Positions 19,402 through 28,323 of a stretch of 64,000 nucleotides of DNA are shown piece by piece. Origin of the DNA: Arthrobacter sp. 9V (GTDB lineage Bacteria > Actinomycetota > Actinomycetes > Actinomycetales > Micrococcaceae); the NCBI RefSeq assembly GCF_902506065.1, contig NZ_LR732912.1, forward strand, positions 3,428,948 to 3,492,947, in the 5' to 3' direction. Under the pieces are notes generated by a model. It worked only from the letters and a program-made list of their open reading frames with translations. It was not told where the DNA came from and searched no databases. The stretch's first letter is position 1, and each line of letters starts with the position of its first letter. The translations under genes and the position numbers were made by a program.

Positions 19402-20571
19402 GTGAGGATCGCAATCGTCGCCGAATCATTCCTGCCATTGATGAATGGGGTAACCCACTCCATACTGCGGGTGCTGGAGCATCTGCAGGAGCGCGGGGAT
19501 GAGGTGATGGTGATCGCGCCGTCGACGTCTGACACTGATGTTTCGAGCGTCGAGAAGGGTGCGTATGTGCACCGGCTGCCTTCTGTGCCGCTGGCCGGTT
19601 ACACGAATGTGCGGGTTGCGTTGGGTGGTGTGAATCGGGTCAAGCGAATCCTTGCCGATTTCTCCCCCGACGTCGTTCACCTCGCTTCCCCGTTCGTCCT
19701 CGGCTGGCGCGCCGTGCAGGCCGCCCATCAGCTGGGCATTCCCACTGTGGCGATCTATCAAACCGAAGTTCCCAGCTACGCCGCCCGCTACGGCGTGCCG
19801 TTCCTGGAGAACTGGGCCTGGAACCGCGTGGACAACATCCACCTCCTGGCCACCCGAACCCTGGTGCCGTCCACGTTTGCGCTGAACCAGTTGCGCGGAC
19901 GCGGCATCCTGCGCGTGGACATGTGGCGGCGCGGTGTGGACACCGCACGCTTCAATCCCACTAAGCGTTCGACGGCGTGGCGCAGCTCAGTAGCGCTCGA
20001 CGGTCAGCGCATCATCGGCTACGTCGGCCGGCTCGCCGTGGAGAAGCAGGTTGAAGATCTCGCCGTACTGGCTGATCTGCCGAACACGAAGCTGGTCATC
20101 GTCGGCGATGGCCCCCAGAAAGAAGCACTCCAAGCGGCCTTGCCGAACGCGCACTTCGCCGGTTTCCTTGGCGGGGATGCCCTAGCCGAGGCGGTCGCCG
20201 GCTTCGACCTCTTCGTCCATCCCGGCGAGTTCGAGACCTTCTGCCAAACCATTCAGGAAGCCATGGCATCGGGCGTTCCCGTGGTGGCGACTGGCCGTGG
20301 AGGCCCCTTGGACCTCGTGGAGAACTCACGCACGGGCTGGTTGTATGAACCCGGCAACCTTGGCCAACTACGCGGCTACGTGCAGGACTTGATCGGCGAC
20401 GACGCCAAGCGCCGCGCCTTTGCCACGGCAGCCACAGCTTCCGTTCAGGGGCGAACGTGGCCAGTCCTCAGCGCGGATCTGGTGCGTCACTACAACGAAG
20501 TCATCGCCGGCGTGCCCAGCGGAACATCCGGGCCCAGCGAATTCACATCAAGCAAAGGACCCACCTCATGA
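19402..20571 (+). CDS. GT4 family glycosyltransferase (alpha-mannosyltransferase type)
   Basis: The 389-aa protein has a GT-B fold. The N-terminal half begins VRIAIVAESFLPLMNGVTHS; the C-terminal half has IIGYVGRLAVEKQVEDLA and the GT4 EX7E motif in GEFETFCQTIQEAMASG. It resembles the GDP-mannose-dependent MgtA/PimB group of actinobacteria. GTG 19402 is chosen because the Rossmann strand starts there. Its stop overlaps the ATG of the UDP-glucose dehydrogenase gene. In Corynebacterium MgtA mannosylates a glucuronosyl lipid, which would explain the pairing (inference). Confidence 0.85.
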   Translation: MRIAIVAESFLPLMNGVTHSILRVLEHLQERGDEVMVIAPSTSDTDVSSVEKGAYVHRLPSVPLAGYTNVRVALGGVNRVKRILADFSPDVVHLASPFVLGWRAVQAAHQLGIPTVAIYQTEVPSYAARYGVPFLENWAWNRVDNIHLLATRTLVPSTFALNQLRGRGILRVDMWRRGVDTARFNPTKRSTAWRSSVALDGQRIIGYVGRLAVEKQVEDLAVLADLPNTKLVIVGDGPQKEALQAALPNAHFAGFLGGDALAEAVAGFDLFVHPGEFETFCQTIQEAMASGVPVVATGRGGPLDLVENSRTGWLYEPGNLGQLRGYVQDLIGDDAKRRAFATAATASVQGRTWPVLSADLVRHYNEVIAGVPSGTSGPSEFTSSKGPTS

Positions 20572-21953
20572 AGATCTCCGTGATCGGCTGCGGCTACCTC
20601 GGCGCCGTCCATGCCGCCACGCTCGCTTCGATGGGCCACACCGTGGTGGGCATCGACGTCGACGCCTCCAAAGTTGAGCAGCTCAACAAGGCGATCGCGC
20701 CGTTCCACGAGCCGGGCTTGGATGAGCTCCTCAAGGACGGTCGCACCACCGGCAGGCTGGCATTCACCACTGACTTCGCTGCTGCCGCCGATGCCCAGGT
20801 CCATTTCCTCTGTGTCGGTACCCCGCAGTCCAAAACCTCTGACACGGCCGATCTCTCCTACTTGATGGGCGCCACGAAGAGCCTGCTGCCGCACCTGGCG
20901 AAGGGTGCCGCCGTCGTGGGTAAATCCACAGTGCCGGTAGGCACGGTGGAGACGCTCCGCGCGATCCTGGCCCGACGCTTGGACGTGCTGCTCGGCTGGA
21001 ATCCGGAGTTCCTTCGTCAGGGCACGGCGGTGAAGGATTCGCTGGTTCCGGATCGTCTGGTCTATGGCGTTCCCGGCGGCAAGGGTGCTGCGGCAGGCGC
21101 GCCGATTACCGCCGCCCTGGATGCGGTGTATGAGCCGCTGATCAGTGCGGGCATCCCGCGGCTGGTCTGCAATTTCGCGACCGCGGAACTCATCAAGTCG
21201 GCGTCGAACGCGTACCTTGCTACGAAGGTCAGCTTCATCAACGCGATGGCCGAACTGTGCGACGCGTCGGGCGCTGACGTGAGCGAGCTGAGCGAGGCGA
21301 TGGGCTTGGACCCGCGCATCGGCAACCGCTACCTACATGCCGGGCTCGGTTTTGGCGGCGGCTGTCTGCCCAAGGACATTAGGTCTTTCCGGGCGCAGGC
21401 TCGCGAGCTTTCTGTGCCGTCGGTGGATGAGTGGATGGCCCTGGTTGATTCAGTGAACCTGGACCAGCGCTCCCGCGCCGTGGAAATCGCCCGCGAGATG
21501 TGCCGTGGGTTCCTGTCCGGCCGCACGGTGACCATCCTCGGCGCCGCGTTCAAACCCGACACCGACGACATCCGCGACTCCCCCGCCCTGGACGTCGCCC
21601 AGCAACTCTCCGCCGCCGGCGCTCACGTGACCGTCACCGACCCCAAAGCCATCAACAACGCCTGGATCCGCTACCCGCAAATCCGCTTCGAGGCCTCCAC
21701 CAAGCGCGCCCTCGAAGGCGCCGAACTGGTGCTGCTGCTCACCGAATGGGATGAATACGTCTCACTTTCGCCTGTTGCTGCGGCAGCACTGGTACGACGC
21801 CGGATGGTGCTGGACGCCCGAAACGTACTGGACGCTGAGGCCTGGCGGAGCGCGGGGTGGACGGTCCGTGGGTTGGGGACGGGTGCATCGGTGGTTGGTG
21901 CGGAGGTTGACCCTGCGAAGCCTGCGGACCGAAAGAAGCACGCTAAGGCGTAG
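20568..21953 (+). CDS. ugd: UDP-glucose 6-dehydrogenase family protein
   Basis: The 461-aa protein oxidises UDP-glucose to UDP-glucuronate with 2 NAD+. KISVIGCGYLGAVHAATLA is the NAD-binding start, GKSTVPVGT and NPEFLRQGTAVKD are family motifs, and the catalytic Cys is in FGGGCLPKDIRSF. ATG 20568 overlaps the previous stop (ATGA), with AAAGGA upstream. UDP-GlcA would feed glucuronosyl-lipid or polysaccharide synthesis together with the neighbouring transferase. Confidence 0.92.
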   Translation: MKISVIGCGYLGAVHAATLASMGHTVVGIDVDASKVEQLNKAIAPFHEPGLDELLKDGRTTGRLAFTTDFAAAADAQVHFLCVGTPQSKTSDTADLSYLMGATKSLLPHLAKGAAVVGKSTVPVGTVETLRAILARRLDVLLGWNPEFLRQGTAVKDSLVPDRLVYGVPGGKGAAAGAPITAALDAVYEPLISAGIPRLVCNFATAELIKSASNAYLATKVSFINAMAELCDASGADVSELSEAMGLDPRIGNRYLHAGLGFGGGCLPKDIRSFRAQARELSVPSVDEWMALVDSVNLDQRSRAVEIAREMCRGFLSGRTVTILGAAFKPDTDDIRDSPALDVAQQLSAAGAHVTVTDPKAINNAWIRYPQIRFEASTKRALEGAELVLLLTEWDEYVSLSPVAAAALVRRRMVLDARNVLDAEAWRSAGWTVRGLGTGASVVGAEVDPAKPADRKKHAKA

Positions 21954-21974
21954 GTTTCACCGCTGTAGGTGGTA

Positions 21975-22601
21975 CTACTTTGCGAACTCGAAGGCGACGT
22001 CGATTTCGGGATCGACTCCCGCGAAAATCCCGGAGTAGAACACTTGGGCCTGCTCCTTTAGCGCTTCTTCGTTTTGGGTTATGTACTTCTGCTTATTTTC
22101 ATCGCTGAGAATGTTGTTAATCATTTGGGTTTGAACAGCTGAAGGCGTTAGCCAGCTAAGCACCTCGTTGCTCTCCAAGGGGTCTTCGAAGACGGGATCA
22201 TCAAAACCGATGCCGATGAACTTAGGGATAGTTACCCGGTACGCCTCAGTGCCGGTGCGTTCGATCTTCACCCGTGACCCATCGATGCCCAATTTGGCAT
22301 CGAACTTGTACTGAATCAGTGTCGTTTTCTCGCTAGCGGGTACGGCAACGCCAAGTATCTCGCCGTTGCTTTCGTGCCTCGCGACGCCCTCGATATGCAG
22401 GCTGACCAAGGCAACATCTTGCACACGGGTGATGGACTTCATCACCTGCGAATCGCGCTCGTTCGAGCTACTGGTCAGGAATGAACCGAGAACGAGAGCG
22501 TTCAGGCCGCCGGAAGCGAAAGCGGCCACTATTCCGGCTACTACCAGAGAGGTCATCAGAATGAGAGGCCAGAGGAGAACCCTTTTCCTGAAAAAGCCCA
22601 T
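21975..22601 (-). CDS. membrane-anchored hypothetical protein (DUF4230-like)
   Basis: The 208-aa protein has one N-terminal membrane anchor (RVLLWPLILMTSLVVAGIV). The outer domain contains LIQYKFDAKLGIDGSRVKIE and a C-terminal helix-rich region ending EIDVAFEFAK. The pattern recalls DUF4230 proteins, which have this single-anchor topology, but the assignment is tentative. It is convergent with the ugd gene. Confidence 0.6.
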   Translation of the reverse strand: MGFFRKRVLLWPLILMTSLVVAGIVAAFASGGLNALVLGSFLTSSSNERDSQVMKSITRVQDVALVSLHIEGVARHESNGEILGVAVPASEKTTLIQYKFDAKLGIDGSRVKIERTGTEAYRVTIPKFIGIGFDDPVFEDPLESNEVLSWLTPSAVQTQMINNILSDENKQKYITQNEEALKEQAQVFYSGIFAGVDPEIDVAFEFAK

Positions 22602-22868
22602 GACGATTCAATCTCCAGTTTGTTCGATGCCGAGATGCCTTCGGCGTTCCGGGGTGAGCAATGGCCGCAACAGAGCGCCGTTCAAAAGTCCTTTCGAACC
22701 CTATCGCAAGCGGGAGCTGACGGCTCATGACGCGCCCCGGAGTCTGCTTGGATACTCTCTGAAACCTCTGATGTTGCTCGGCAACCCATCGACATTTCGC
22801 GTCACATGTCCGCAGTTCGGCCTACTACCTCTTTGGGATGCTGAACAGACAAAGACGAGGACTTGCCA

Positions 22869-23282
22869 GTGGTCACACACTTCTACCCAGTACTGCTTCG
22901 CGTCATCACCTGCGTCGTAGCTGTTTGTTCTGCAGTGTCGGCCACCTTGCTGGGAGCTGCACCGCCCCCGGACGGCTTGAGTATTCTTGATCCCTCAGAT
23001 CTGAGGACCACGGCCGTTGTTCTCACCATGGGCCTGGGCGTTGTGGCTCCGGTAGCCATGTTGATTCCCGGCTCCCTCAAGTGCCTTCTTCTCAAAGCAG
23101 CAGTCTTTGCTGCATCGGGCTGCGGCAACGCCATGATGTTGAGCCCGCTGGTGGTGGTGTCGTTCCAAGAGGCGTCCACCGCGCTGGCGGTTGTGTGCTC
23201 CGTGGCGCTGACTCTTGCGAGCATCGTTACGTTCATGGAGTCTGTGGAACGCAGAAACGCTCGACGGCGGTCCAGCACCTAG
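22869..23282 (+). CDS. small four-helix membrane protein, unknown
   Basis: The 137-aa protein starts at GTG 22869, preferred over TTG 22863 because GAGG lies 8 nt upstream. It has four hydrophobic segments (about residues 7-31, 47-68, 72-92 and 97-120) and a basic tail ERRNARRRSST. No family is recognised. A structured GC-rich element and a TAGGTG-type array lie just downstream. Confidence 0.6.
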   Translation: MVTHFYPVLLRVITCVVAVCSAVSATLLGAAPPPDGLSILDPSDLRTTAVVLTMGLGVVAPVAMLIPGSLKCLLLKAAVFAASGCGNAMMLSPLVVVSFQEASTALAVVCSVALTLASIVTFMESVERRNARRRSST

Positions 23283-23296
23283 TCGCCCCGGCTGAG

Positions 23297-23387
23297 CACC
23301 TAATTTTGCTCCAAACCACCCCTAATTAGCTCTAAAACGGCACCTATTCGCCTCATTTGAACACCTAGAGCGCCAAAACCACCCATA
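23297..23387. repeat. CACCTA box array A, 21-22 bp period
   Basis: CACCTA-type boxes start at 23297, 23319 (CCCCTA), 23341 and 23362, with a degenerate one near 23383. Spacing is 22, 22 and 21 bp. The DNA between boxes is different each time apart from short A/T runs. The array lies between two convergent genes. It belongs with the arrays near 27.5, 49.65 and 50.7 kb. Confidence 0.65.
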
Positions 23388-23397
23388 GTCTCATCAT

Positions 23398-23503
23398 GTG
23401 CCTTCGGGACGGGTATCCCGGTGTCCGGCGGGAGTCCCACCCGTCTTGGCGTAGGAGGCACTACGGCGCGGTTCCACCTACCACCCCCGGGTGGGGCCGC
23501 GCC
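23398..23503. other. structured intergenic element, possible non-coding RNA and/or terminator
   Basis: Three nested perfect stems: 23398-23403 with 23456-23461, 23409-23414 with 23439-23444, and 23416-23420 with 23429-23433. A second hairpin pairs 23465-23471 with 23497-23503 around an inner CCACCC/GGGTGG. It lies between convergent genes. The second hairpin may be the shared terminator; the first is too elaborate for that alone. I cannot match it to a known RNA family. Confidence 0.4.
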
Positions 23504-23515
23504 TAGCCGGAAACG

Positions 23516-24778
23516 TCAGCGGGCTGGCCCACGAAGTCGCGAGCGCGCCAAGCGGTACACGATGCCAATTGCGAACATCAGCACACCCAACCCAGCAGAA
23601 AGCGGCGGCAGGGTAGCAACAAGGACAACGCAAGCGACTGCGCCCGCCACCTGGAGGAACTTCGGATAGCGGCGGTCCTCCGGCGGCTGTGTAAAGGCGG
23701 CGACGTTTGCCACCAAGTAGTAGAGGAGAACCCCGAATGACGAGAAGCCAATGGCCCCGCGAAGATCAGCTACTGCAATGATCACGCAGATCAGCGCCGC
23801 CAGGGTGCTCTCGGCACGATGCGGGACCTTGTAGCGGGGATGTACTGCCGAGAGCCAGTGGGGAAGGTCGTGTTCCCGAGCCATGGCCAGGCTCGTCCTT
23901 CCCAGTCCTGCGATGAGTGCCAACAGCGCACCCAGGGAAGCCACAGCAGCACCAATGCGAACTACCGGCGCAGCCCAACTCCACGTGCCCGCACTCACAG
24001 CATCGGCCAGTGGTGTGGGTGTAGCAGCCACCCCATCGGGGCCGAGGGCCGCCAGCAAGGTAACGGCTATGGCGGCGTAGATGATGATGGTGATACCCAA
24101 GGCAATGCTGATGGCGCGTGGAATAGTGCGCTTGGGCTCCCGGACTTCTTCGCCCATGGTCGCGATCCTTGCGTACCCTGCGAAAGCGAAGAACAACAGC
24201 CCTGCCGATTGCAGAATGCCGTACCAGCCGCTGGCCAACAACCCGTCACCAATGAAGCTGCCGAAGTCCGGGCCGGAGCCGCCCCAGACCGCAGCCAGCG
24301 CAATGGTCAGGGCAGCAAGCACAGCTATTACCAGCACCCGCGTCAGCCCGGCTGTGCGGGTCACACCGTGATAGTTAACCGCCGTTAGAATCACGACGGC
24401 GGCAATCGCCACCGGGCGCTCCCAACCTTGTGGTGCGGCATAGGCGGCGAAGGTCATCGCCATGGCCGCAGCACTGGCCGTTTTGCCGATCACGAATCCC
24501 CAACCTGCCAGGAACCCGGGCCACGGGCCGAGCCGTTCGCGACCATATATATAGGTGCCGCCGGAGGTCGGATAAGCTGCAGCGAGTTGAGCTGATGAGG
24601 TGGCGTTGCAGAAGGCGACGAAAGCCGCCACCACCAGCCCGATCAGCAGACCTGACCCTGCGGCTGCCGCAGCTGGGGTGAATGCCGCGAAAACGCCCGC
24701 GCCGATCATGGACCCTAACCCGATCAGCGATGCATCGAACGTGCCTAGTCGGCGGGCCAAAGCCGGAGAGTTGCTCAC
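23516..24778 (-). CDS. APC family amino-acid permease
   Basis: The 420-aa protein has about 12 membrane helices. The first helix carries the APC substrate-binding motif: GTFDASLIGLGSMIGAGVFAA. SAQLAAAYPTSGGTYIYGRE (helix 2 to 3) and FFAFAGYARIATMGEEVREP (helix 6 region) are family hallmarks. The substrate is probably an amino acid and cannot be set more precisely. The gene stands alone between the structured element and the LuxR-type regulator. Confidence 0.88.
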   Translation of the reverse strand: MSNSPALARRLGTFDASLIGLGSMIGAGVFAAFTPAAAAAGSGLLIGLVVAAFVAFCNATSSAQLAAAYPTSGGTYIYGRERLGPWPGFLAGWGFVIGKTASAAAMAMTFAAYAAPQGWERPVAIAAVVILTAVNYHGVTRTAGLTRVLVIAVLAALTIALAAVWGGSGPDFGSFIGDGLLASGWYGILQSAGLLFFAFAGYARIATMGEEVREPKRTIPRAISIALGITIIIYAAIAVTLLAALGPDGVAATPTPLADAVSAGTWSWAAPVVRIGAAVASLGALLALIAGLGRTSLAMAREHDLPHWLSAVHPRYKVPHRAESTLAALICVIIAVADLRGAIGFSSFGVLLYYLVANVAAFTQPPEDRRYPKFLQVAGAVACVVLVATLPPLSAGLGVLMFAIGIVYRLARSRLRGPAR

Positions 24779-24861
24779 TGTAACCCTTCACGCTGGAGAA
24801 CCGGGGCCTAGCTATGGGCGCTAAACACCGGCGATCTGAGGTGAATCCAGCCTATCCCGGG

Positions 24862-27465
24862 TCAGTGTGGCGGAAGTGAATTCCCCACCAGCATGAAGAG
24901 GCTACTTCGGGATGTTGCACCCGATTTCCGCAAGGCGTTGGAAATGTGGTTTTCCACTGTCCTGGCACTAATGCCCAGTTGTTCCGCGATCTCCACGTTG
25001 GTGCGATGCCCTGCCATTATGGCTACTTCGATTTCCCTTTCGGTGAGCGGTGAACTTTTGAACGAATTGAACGAGAGTTGCTCGTTGGCGGACGGAAAGC
25101 GGACGGCGAAGATTGAGGAAGCCTGCGCCATAGCATCAGCTGCGGTGGCATCGCCGTCGATCACGTGTCGTTTGAGAGCTCCTCGCAGCAGCATTCCAAT
25201 CTGGTACGTGTCTGTGTCCGGTTCATAGTGTTTCAGGAGGAGGCCAAGGAGCTTGTGGTCACCTTCAACCACCGCAGATGCAATGGTAATGAGCTGATCA
25301 TGAACCGTAAGACCACTGTCACGCATGATCTTCTGCAATAGATCCAGAACCGGCCGGCCAGGGCAAAGGCAAGTACAGAGCACCGCTGTCATCATGGCCT
25401 CGAGGATGTAGCCGCTCTTCAGCTGCCGTCTGATGAGTTTGGTGGCCTTACGGTCGAATGTGGCGGGTTGAGTGCTGTTGTGGGCTATGAGCTCGTATGC
25501 TCCCTTCCCTATGCCGGGCAGCGGCCCGATATCTGCTACTTCCGTTCTCGCCTGTATCCCGACTGAGAGCGCAGGCACCAGAGCAGTTGTCGCGTGTCGG
25601 AGCCCTGCGAGCCTGAGCATGGCATCGTAGAGCGAGTCCACCACAAAGCCTGGGCGGCCCATCGCAAAGACGCTGCTCATGAGGTATTCGGCCTCTTCGA
25701 AGTGTCCCCGGTAGAGCAAACCAAGTGTGGCTACATAGCTGCTTGTGACCACGCCGAACTGGTCCAGGTCTTTTCGTGCTTCGGTTCGCCAGTCCAAGGA
25801 AAGTACCAAGGACTCCTCCACACGCCCGGCAGCGAATAAAGCGAAACTTCGGATGAACGGGCGCAGATGTGAAAAAGCATCGTCGTCACCGGGGCCTTCC
25901 ACTGCTTCCAGGGCTGCTGCCGGCTTGAACCGGTACAGCTCCAAGAGCCCGTGGACCAAGCTCGCCATTCCGGTCTTCGGGCTCTCGAAAGCTCCTGACA
26001 CGGTGCGAATCTCCAGTGGAACCCTGCCGTGGGACGCAGTGAGGAACAGGATGGCTTCTTGGACTTCCGTCCGCAAGTGCGGGTTGTCCCCTTCGAATTT
26101 TTGGAGGATGTCGACGGCGGCCCTTGGGCCGGTCCCAGCATGGATGGCAAGCATGGCCTCCGTTATGGCGACAAACAGCAGGTCCTTGGGGTCGGCGTCG
26201 AAGTTTGTTGTTTCAGCGCAGACACGCCTGGCACGCTCCACGTCCAAGTGGGCACCCCAATAGATACGAAGGAATGCCGCGGCGTTGGCTGCTGACTTGT
26301 TGTCCTGCCAGCGTTCAAAGCGGATGCGTTCCCGGTCCGCGTTGTGCTCCTGGACTTGCCGGGAGGTAATGGCGTCGTCGTCGCCGCGCTCAAGTCGGAG
26401 AGACGAGAGCACCCGCGAGAGGCTGTCCGACGTCGTGTGTTTTTCAGGGACCTCCTGTGGGGCAGCCTCAAGGAGGCCTGCAATCTTGCTGCGCAGAAGT
26501 TTACGGTCTCGCACGTTCTTGCTTCCGCGGAAGTAGTCGGCGATCACGGGTGGGCTGATGGCAGCGATCGAGCCATTGTGGTGATCGGCCAGGACGGACA
26601 GGAACCCTCTGCGTTCCAGTCCTTCCAGAGCATCCGGGTGAACAACTTTGTGGAGGACATCCACCCGTGCAGTACCGAGGATCGCCATAATGTGCAGGGC
26701 CGTGAGCTCGTCCGCGCTCAATTCAGCCAGGAGTGCCTCAAGCGTGCCGCGTAGGTGTTCGTTCCACAGAGTGTCGGCGGACATGGTCCATTGTTTGTCC
26801 TTCAAGACCAAAAGGTTGCTCAGTGATGCGGTCTCTGCGATCCGTACTATGAGCCGCGGATTGCCGGCGGATTTGGTGAGGATGCGTGCGGTTGTGTCTG
26901 CGTCAGCCGGGGCACCAAGAATCTGTGCGATGAGGACGTGGACCTGTTCATAGTGCAGTGGGTCCAGCTGCAGATGTGCTTCCCTCCCACTGTTGAGGAC
27001 AGCCAATTGACCTCTGGAAAACGCCCAGGTTTCGGGGGCAGTGGCCACCACTGGACAATCCGACCTTCGCCTCACAGCTTCCAGGACAGCCAGGGATTCG
27101 CTGTCCACCAGATGGAGATCGTCAACCACCAGCAAGTGCTTGCCTGGTTTTGCCAACTGGCTCGAAAGCACGTCAGCGATGTCCAGCACACCGCTGCGGC
27201 CAGGCCTCACGTCCAGTCCGAGTCCTTTGATGGCCGCGTACGGGATAGTCCGGTGCGTGCGGAGACCACCCATGAAGTGTACGGAGACGCCGGACTTTTC
27301 CAAGTTACTGGTGACGCTGCGCAATACCGTGGTCTTGCCGCTGCCCGGTGCGCCGACAACCCTCACTCCGATGCCGCGTGCAACGAAGTCCAAGATTCGT
27401 TGAACCTCTGAATCGAACACGCGACCTAGCCTTCTGTTTTTGTGGATGCCCGACATGCGGCTCAC
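24862..27465 (-). CDS. large ATP-binding LuxR-type (LAL/MalT-like) regulator
   Basis: The 867-aa protein has a STAND/AAA-type ATPase N-terminus with Walker A GAPGSGKTT (38-46) and Walker B HLLVVDDLH (110-118). A long helical middle, probably TPR-like, follows. The C-terminal LuxR HTH is SPLTEREIEVAIMAGHRTNV and IAEQLGISARTVENHISNAL. The start is GTG 27465 or ATG 27456. Array B of TAGGTG boxes sits directly upstream, making auto-regulation plausible. The inducing signal is unknown. Confidence 0.9.
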   Translation of the reverse strand: MSRMSGIHKNRRLGRVFDSEVQRILDFVARGIGVRVVGAPGSGKTTVLRSVTSNLEKSGVSVHFMGGLRTHRTIPYAAIKGLGLDVRPGRSGVLDIADVLSSQLAKPGKHLLVVDDLHLVDSESLAVLEAVRRRSDCPVVATAPETWAFSRGQLAVLNSGREAHLQLDPLHYEQVHVLIAQILGAPADADTTARILTKSAGNPRLIVRIAETASLSNLLVLKDKQWTMSADTLWNEHLRGTLEALLAELSADELTALHIMAILGTARVDVLHKVVHPDALEGLERRGFLSVLADHHNGSIAAISPPVIADYFRGSKNVRDRKLLRSKIAGLLEAAPQEVPEKHTTSDSLSRVLSSLRLERGDDDAITSRQVQEHNADRERIRFERWQDNKSAANAAAFLRIYWGAHLDVERARRVCAETTNFDADPKDLLFVAITEAMLAIHAGTGPRAAVDILQKFEGDNPHLRTEVQEAILFLTASHGRVPLEIRTVSGAFESPKTGMASLVHGLLELYRFKPAAALEAVEGPGDDDAFSHLRPFIRSFALFAAGRVEESLVLSLDWRTEARKDLDQFGVVTSSYVATLGLLYRGHFEEAEYLMSSVFAMGRPGFVVDSLYDAMLRLAGLRHATTALVPALSVGIQARTEVADIGPLPGIGKGAYELIAHNSTQPATFDRKATKLIRRQLKSGYILEAMMTAVLCTCLCPGRPVLDLLQKIMRDSGLTVHDQLITIASAVVEGDHKLLGLLLKHYEPDTDTYQIGMLLRGALKRHVIDGDATAADAMAQASSIFAVRFPSANEQLSFNSFKSSPLTEREIEVAIMAGHRTNVEIAEQLGISARTVENHISNALRKSGATSRSSLFMLVGNSLPPH

Positions 27466-27493
27466 TTCGCAGGCTAGATCTTGAAAACGGGAC

Positions 27494-27584
27494 TAGGTGG
27501 CAAAACGGCCTTGCACAGGCCGTTTTGGGGCAGTCTAGGTGGTGATTTGGGCCAAATTAGGTGCTCGAGGGACTCGTCTAGGTG
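27494..27584. repeat. TAGGTG box array B upstream of the LuxR-type regulator
   Basis: TAGGTG occurs at 27494, 27536, 27558 and 27579, spaced 42, 22 and 21 bp. A perfect 10-bp hairpin (27501-27510 with 27518-27527) lies between the first two boxes. The array starts 29 nt upstream of the regulator's start codon. Confidence 0.7.
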
Positions 27585-27762
27585 TCTCACGAGTTCTGCA
27601 AGTGACTGATCCATGGGGTGCTTCCTCAGCTCGGCGGGTGGATTGCTTCCCACGCTACGGAGAGCTGGAAGCGAATTACATGGGTGTAATTCGCTATGTG
27701 GATATATGTTCGATAGTCACTAACTGGACTAGAACATATCTTCCCTATGAGGGCAGACAAAA
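27585..27762. other. intergenic region with two dyads
   Basis: No gene is seen. GCGAATTACA (27671-27680) and TGTAATTCGC (27685-27694) form a perfect 10-bp dyad with a 4-nt gap. ATATGTTC (27704-27711) and GAACATAT (27732-27739) form a second. They look like protein-binding sites between the LuxR-type regulator and the cold-shock gene's terminator. Confidence 0.4.
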
Positions 27763-27791
27763 AGCAGGGCCGGTCAATGACCGGCCCTGCT
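27763..27791 (-). terminator. terminator of the cold-shock gene
   Basis: A GC-rich stem (27763-27775 with 27779-27791) and, reading leftward, a T-rich stretch directly downstream of the csp gene stop. Confidence 0.8.
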
Positions 27792-27808
27792 TCTTAGTTA
27801 TCCGAAGA

Positions 27809-28012
27809 CTAGATAGCCTGGATGTTTACTGCCTGGGGACCCTTGGGGCCCTGCTCGACGTCGAAGGAAACCTTCTGGTTCTCTTCGAGGGAACGGTAGC
27901 CCGAGGAGTTGATCGCAGAGTAGTGAGCGAAAACGTCCTGGCTGCCATCTTCAGGAGAGATGAAGCCGAAGCCCTTTTCGGAGTTGAACCATTTCACGGT
28001 ACCTGTAGCCAT
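27809..28012 (-). CDS. cold-shock protein, CspA family
   Basis: The 67-aa single OB-fold protein begins [20 protein letters not shown] (RNP1 included) and has DVFAHYSAI (RNP2). It acts as a nucleic-acid chaperone. The start is ATG 28012, with AAGGA upstream; the longer in-frame extension is 5' leader. The upstream region to about 28160 can fold (GGTGGAGA against TCTCCACC) and a TTGACG box lies at 28157-28162 on the minus strand, in keeping with the long structured leaders of csp mRNAs. Confidence 0.95.
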   Translation of the reverse strand: MATGTVKWFNSEKGFGFISPEDGSQDVFAHYSAINSSGYRSLEENQKVSFDVEQGPKGPQAVNIQAI

Positions 28013-28323
28013 TTTTTCAGTCCTTACTGAAGGTGGAGATTCTCCCGACTTTCGGGTCTCCGGGTGTGGGGTGTTCTCCACCGTTACTTCAGAAGGTCAC
28101 GATCCGGAAGGATCGTGGGGACTGCCTGAACTACCAAATGCCAAACACAACAACACCGTCAAGTCTACATACATCTGAGCAGATAGCTAGTGCTGAGAAA
28201 TATTTATCCAACGGATGTTTCTGGACGACCGATTTGAGGGGGGGCTAAGCGCCACAGAATGCGTCCCGGATCCCACGCCGCTACTGCCTATTCTGGGGGC
28301 AGTGCCAAGCGTAGAGTTCACCC
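28013..28323. promoter_or_regulatory. csp leader/promoter region
   Basis: Contains the probable 5' leader of the leftward cold-shock gene, with a self-complementary stretch near 28031-28082 and a -35-like TTGACG (28157-28162, minus strand). I see no further gene before the flavin monooxygenase start at 28324. Confidence 0.4.

Noticed and set aside
27585..27762. riboswitch upstream of csp or the LuxR-type regulator
   Set aside because: The region is downstream of csp and its dyads are simple protein-site-like repeats without a known aptamer core.
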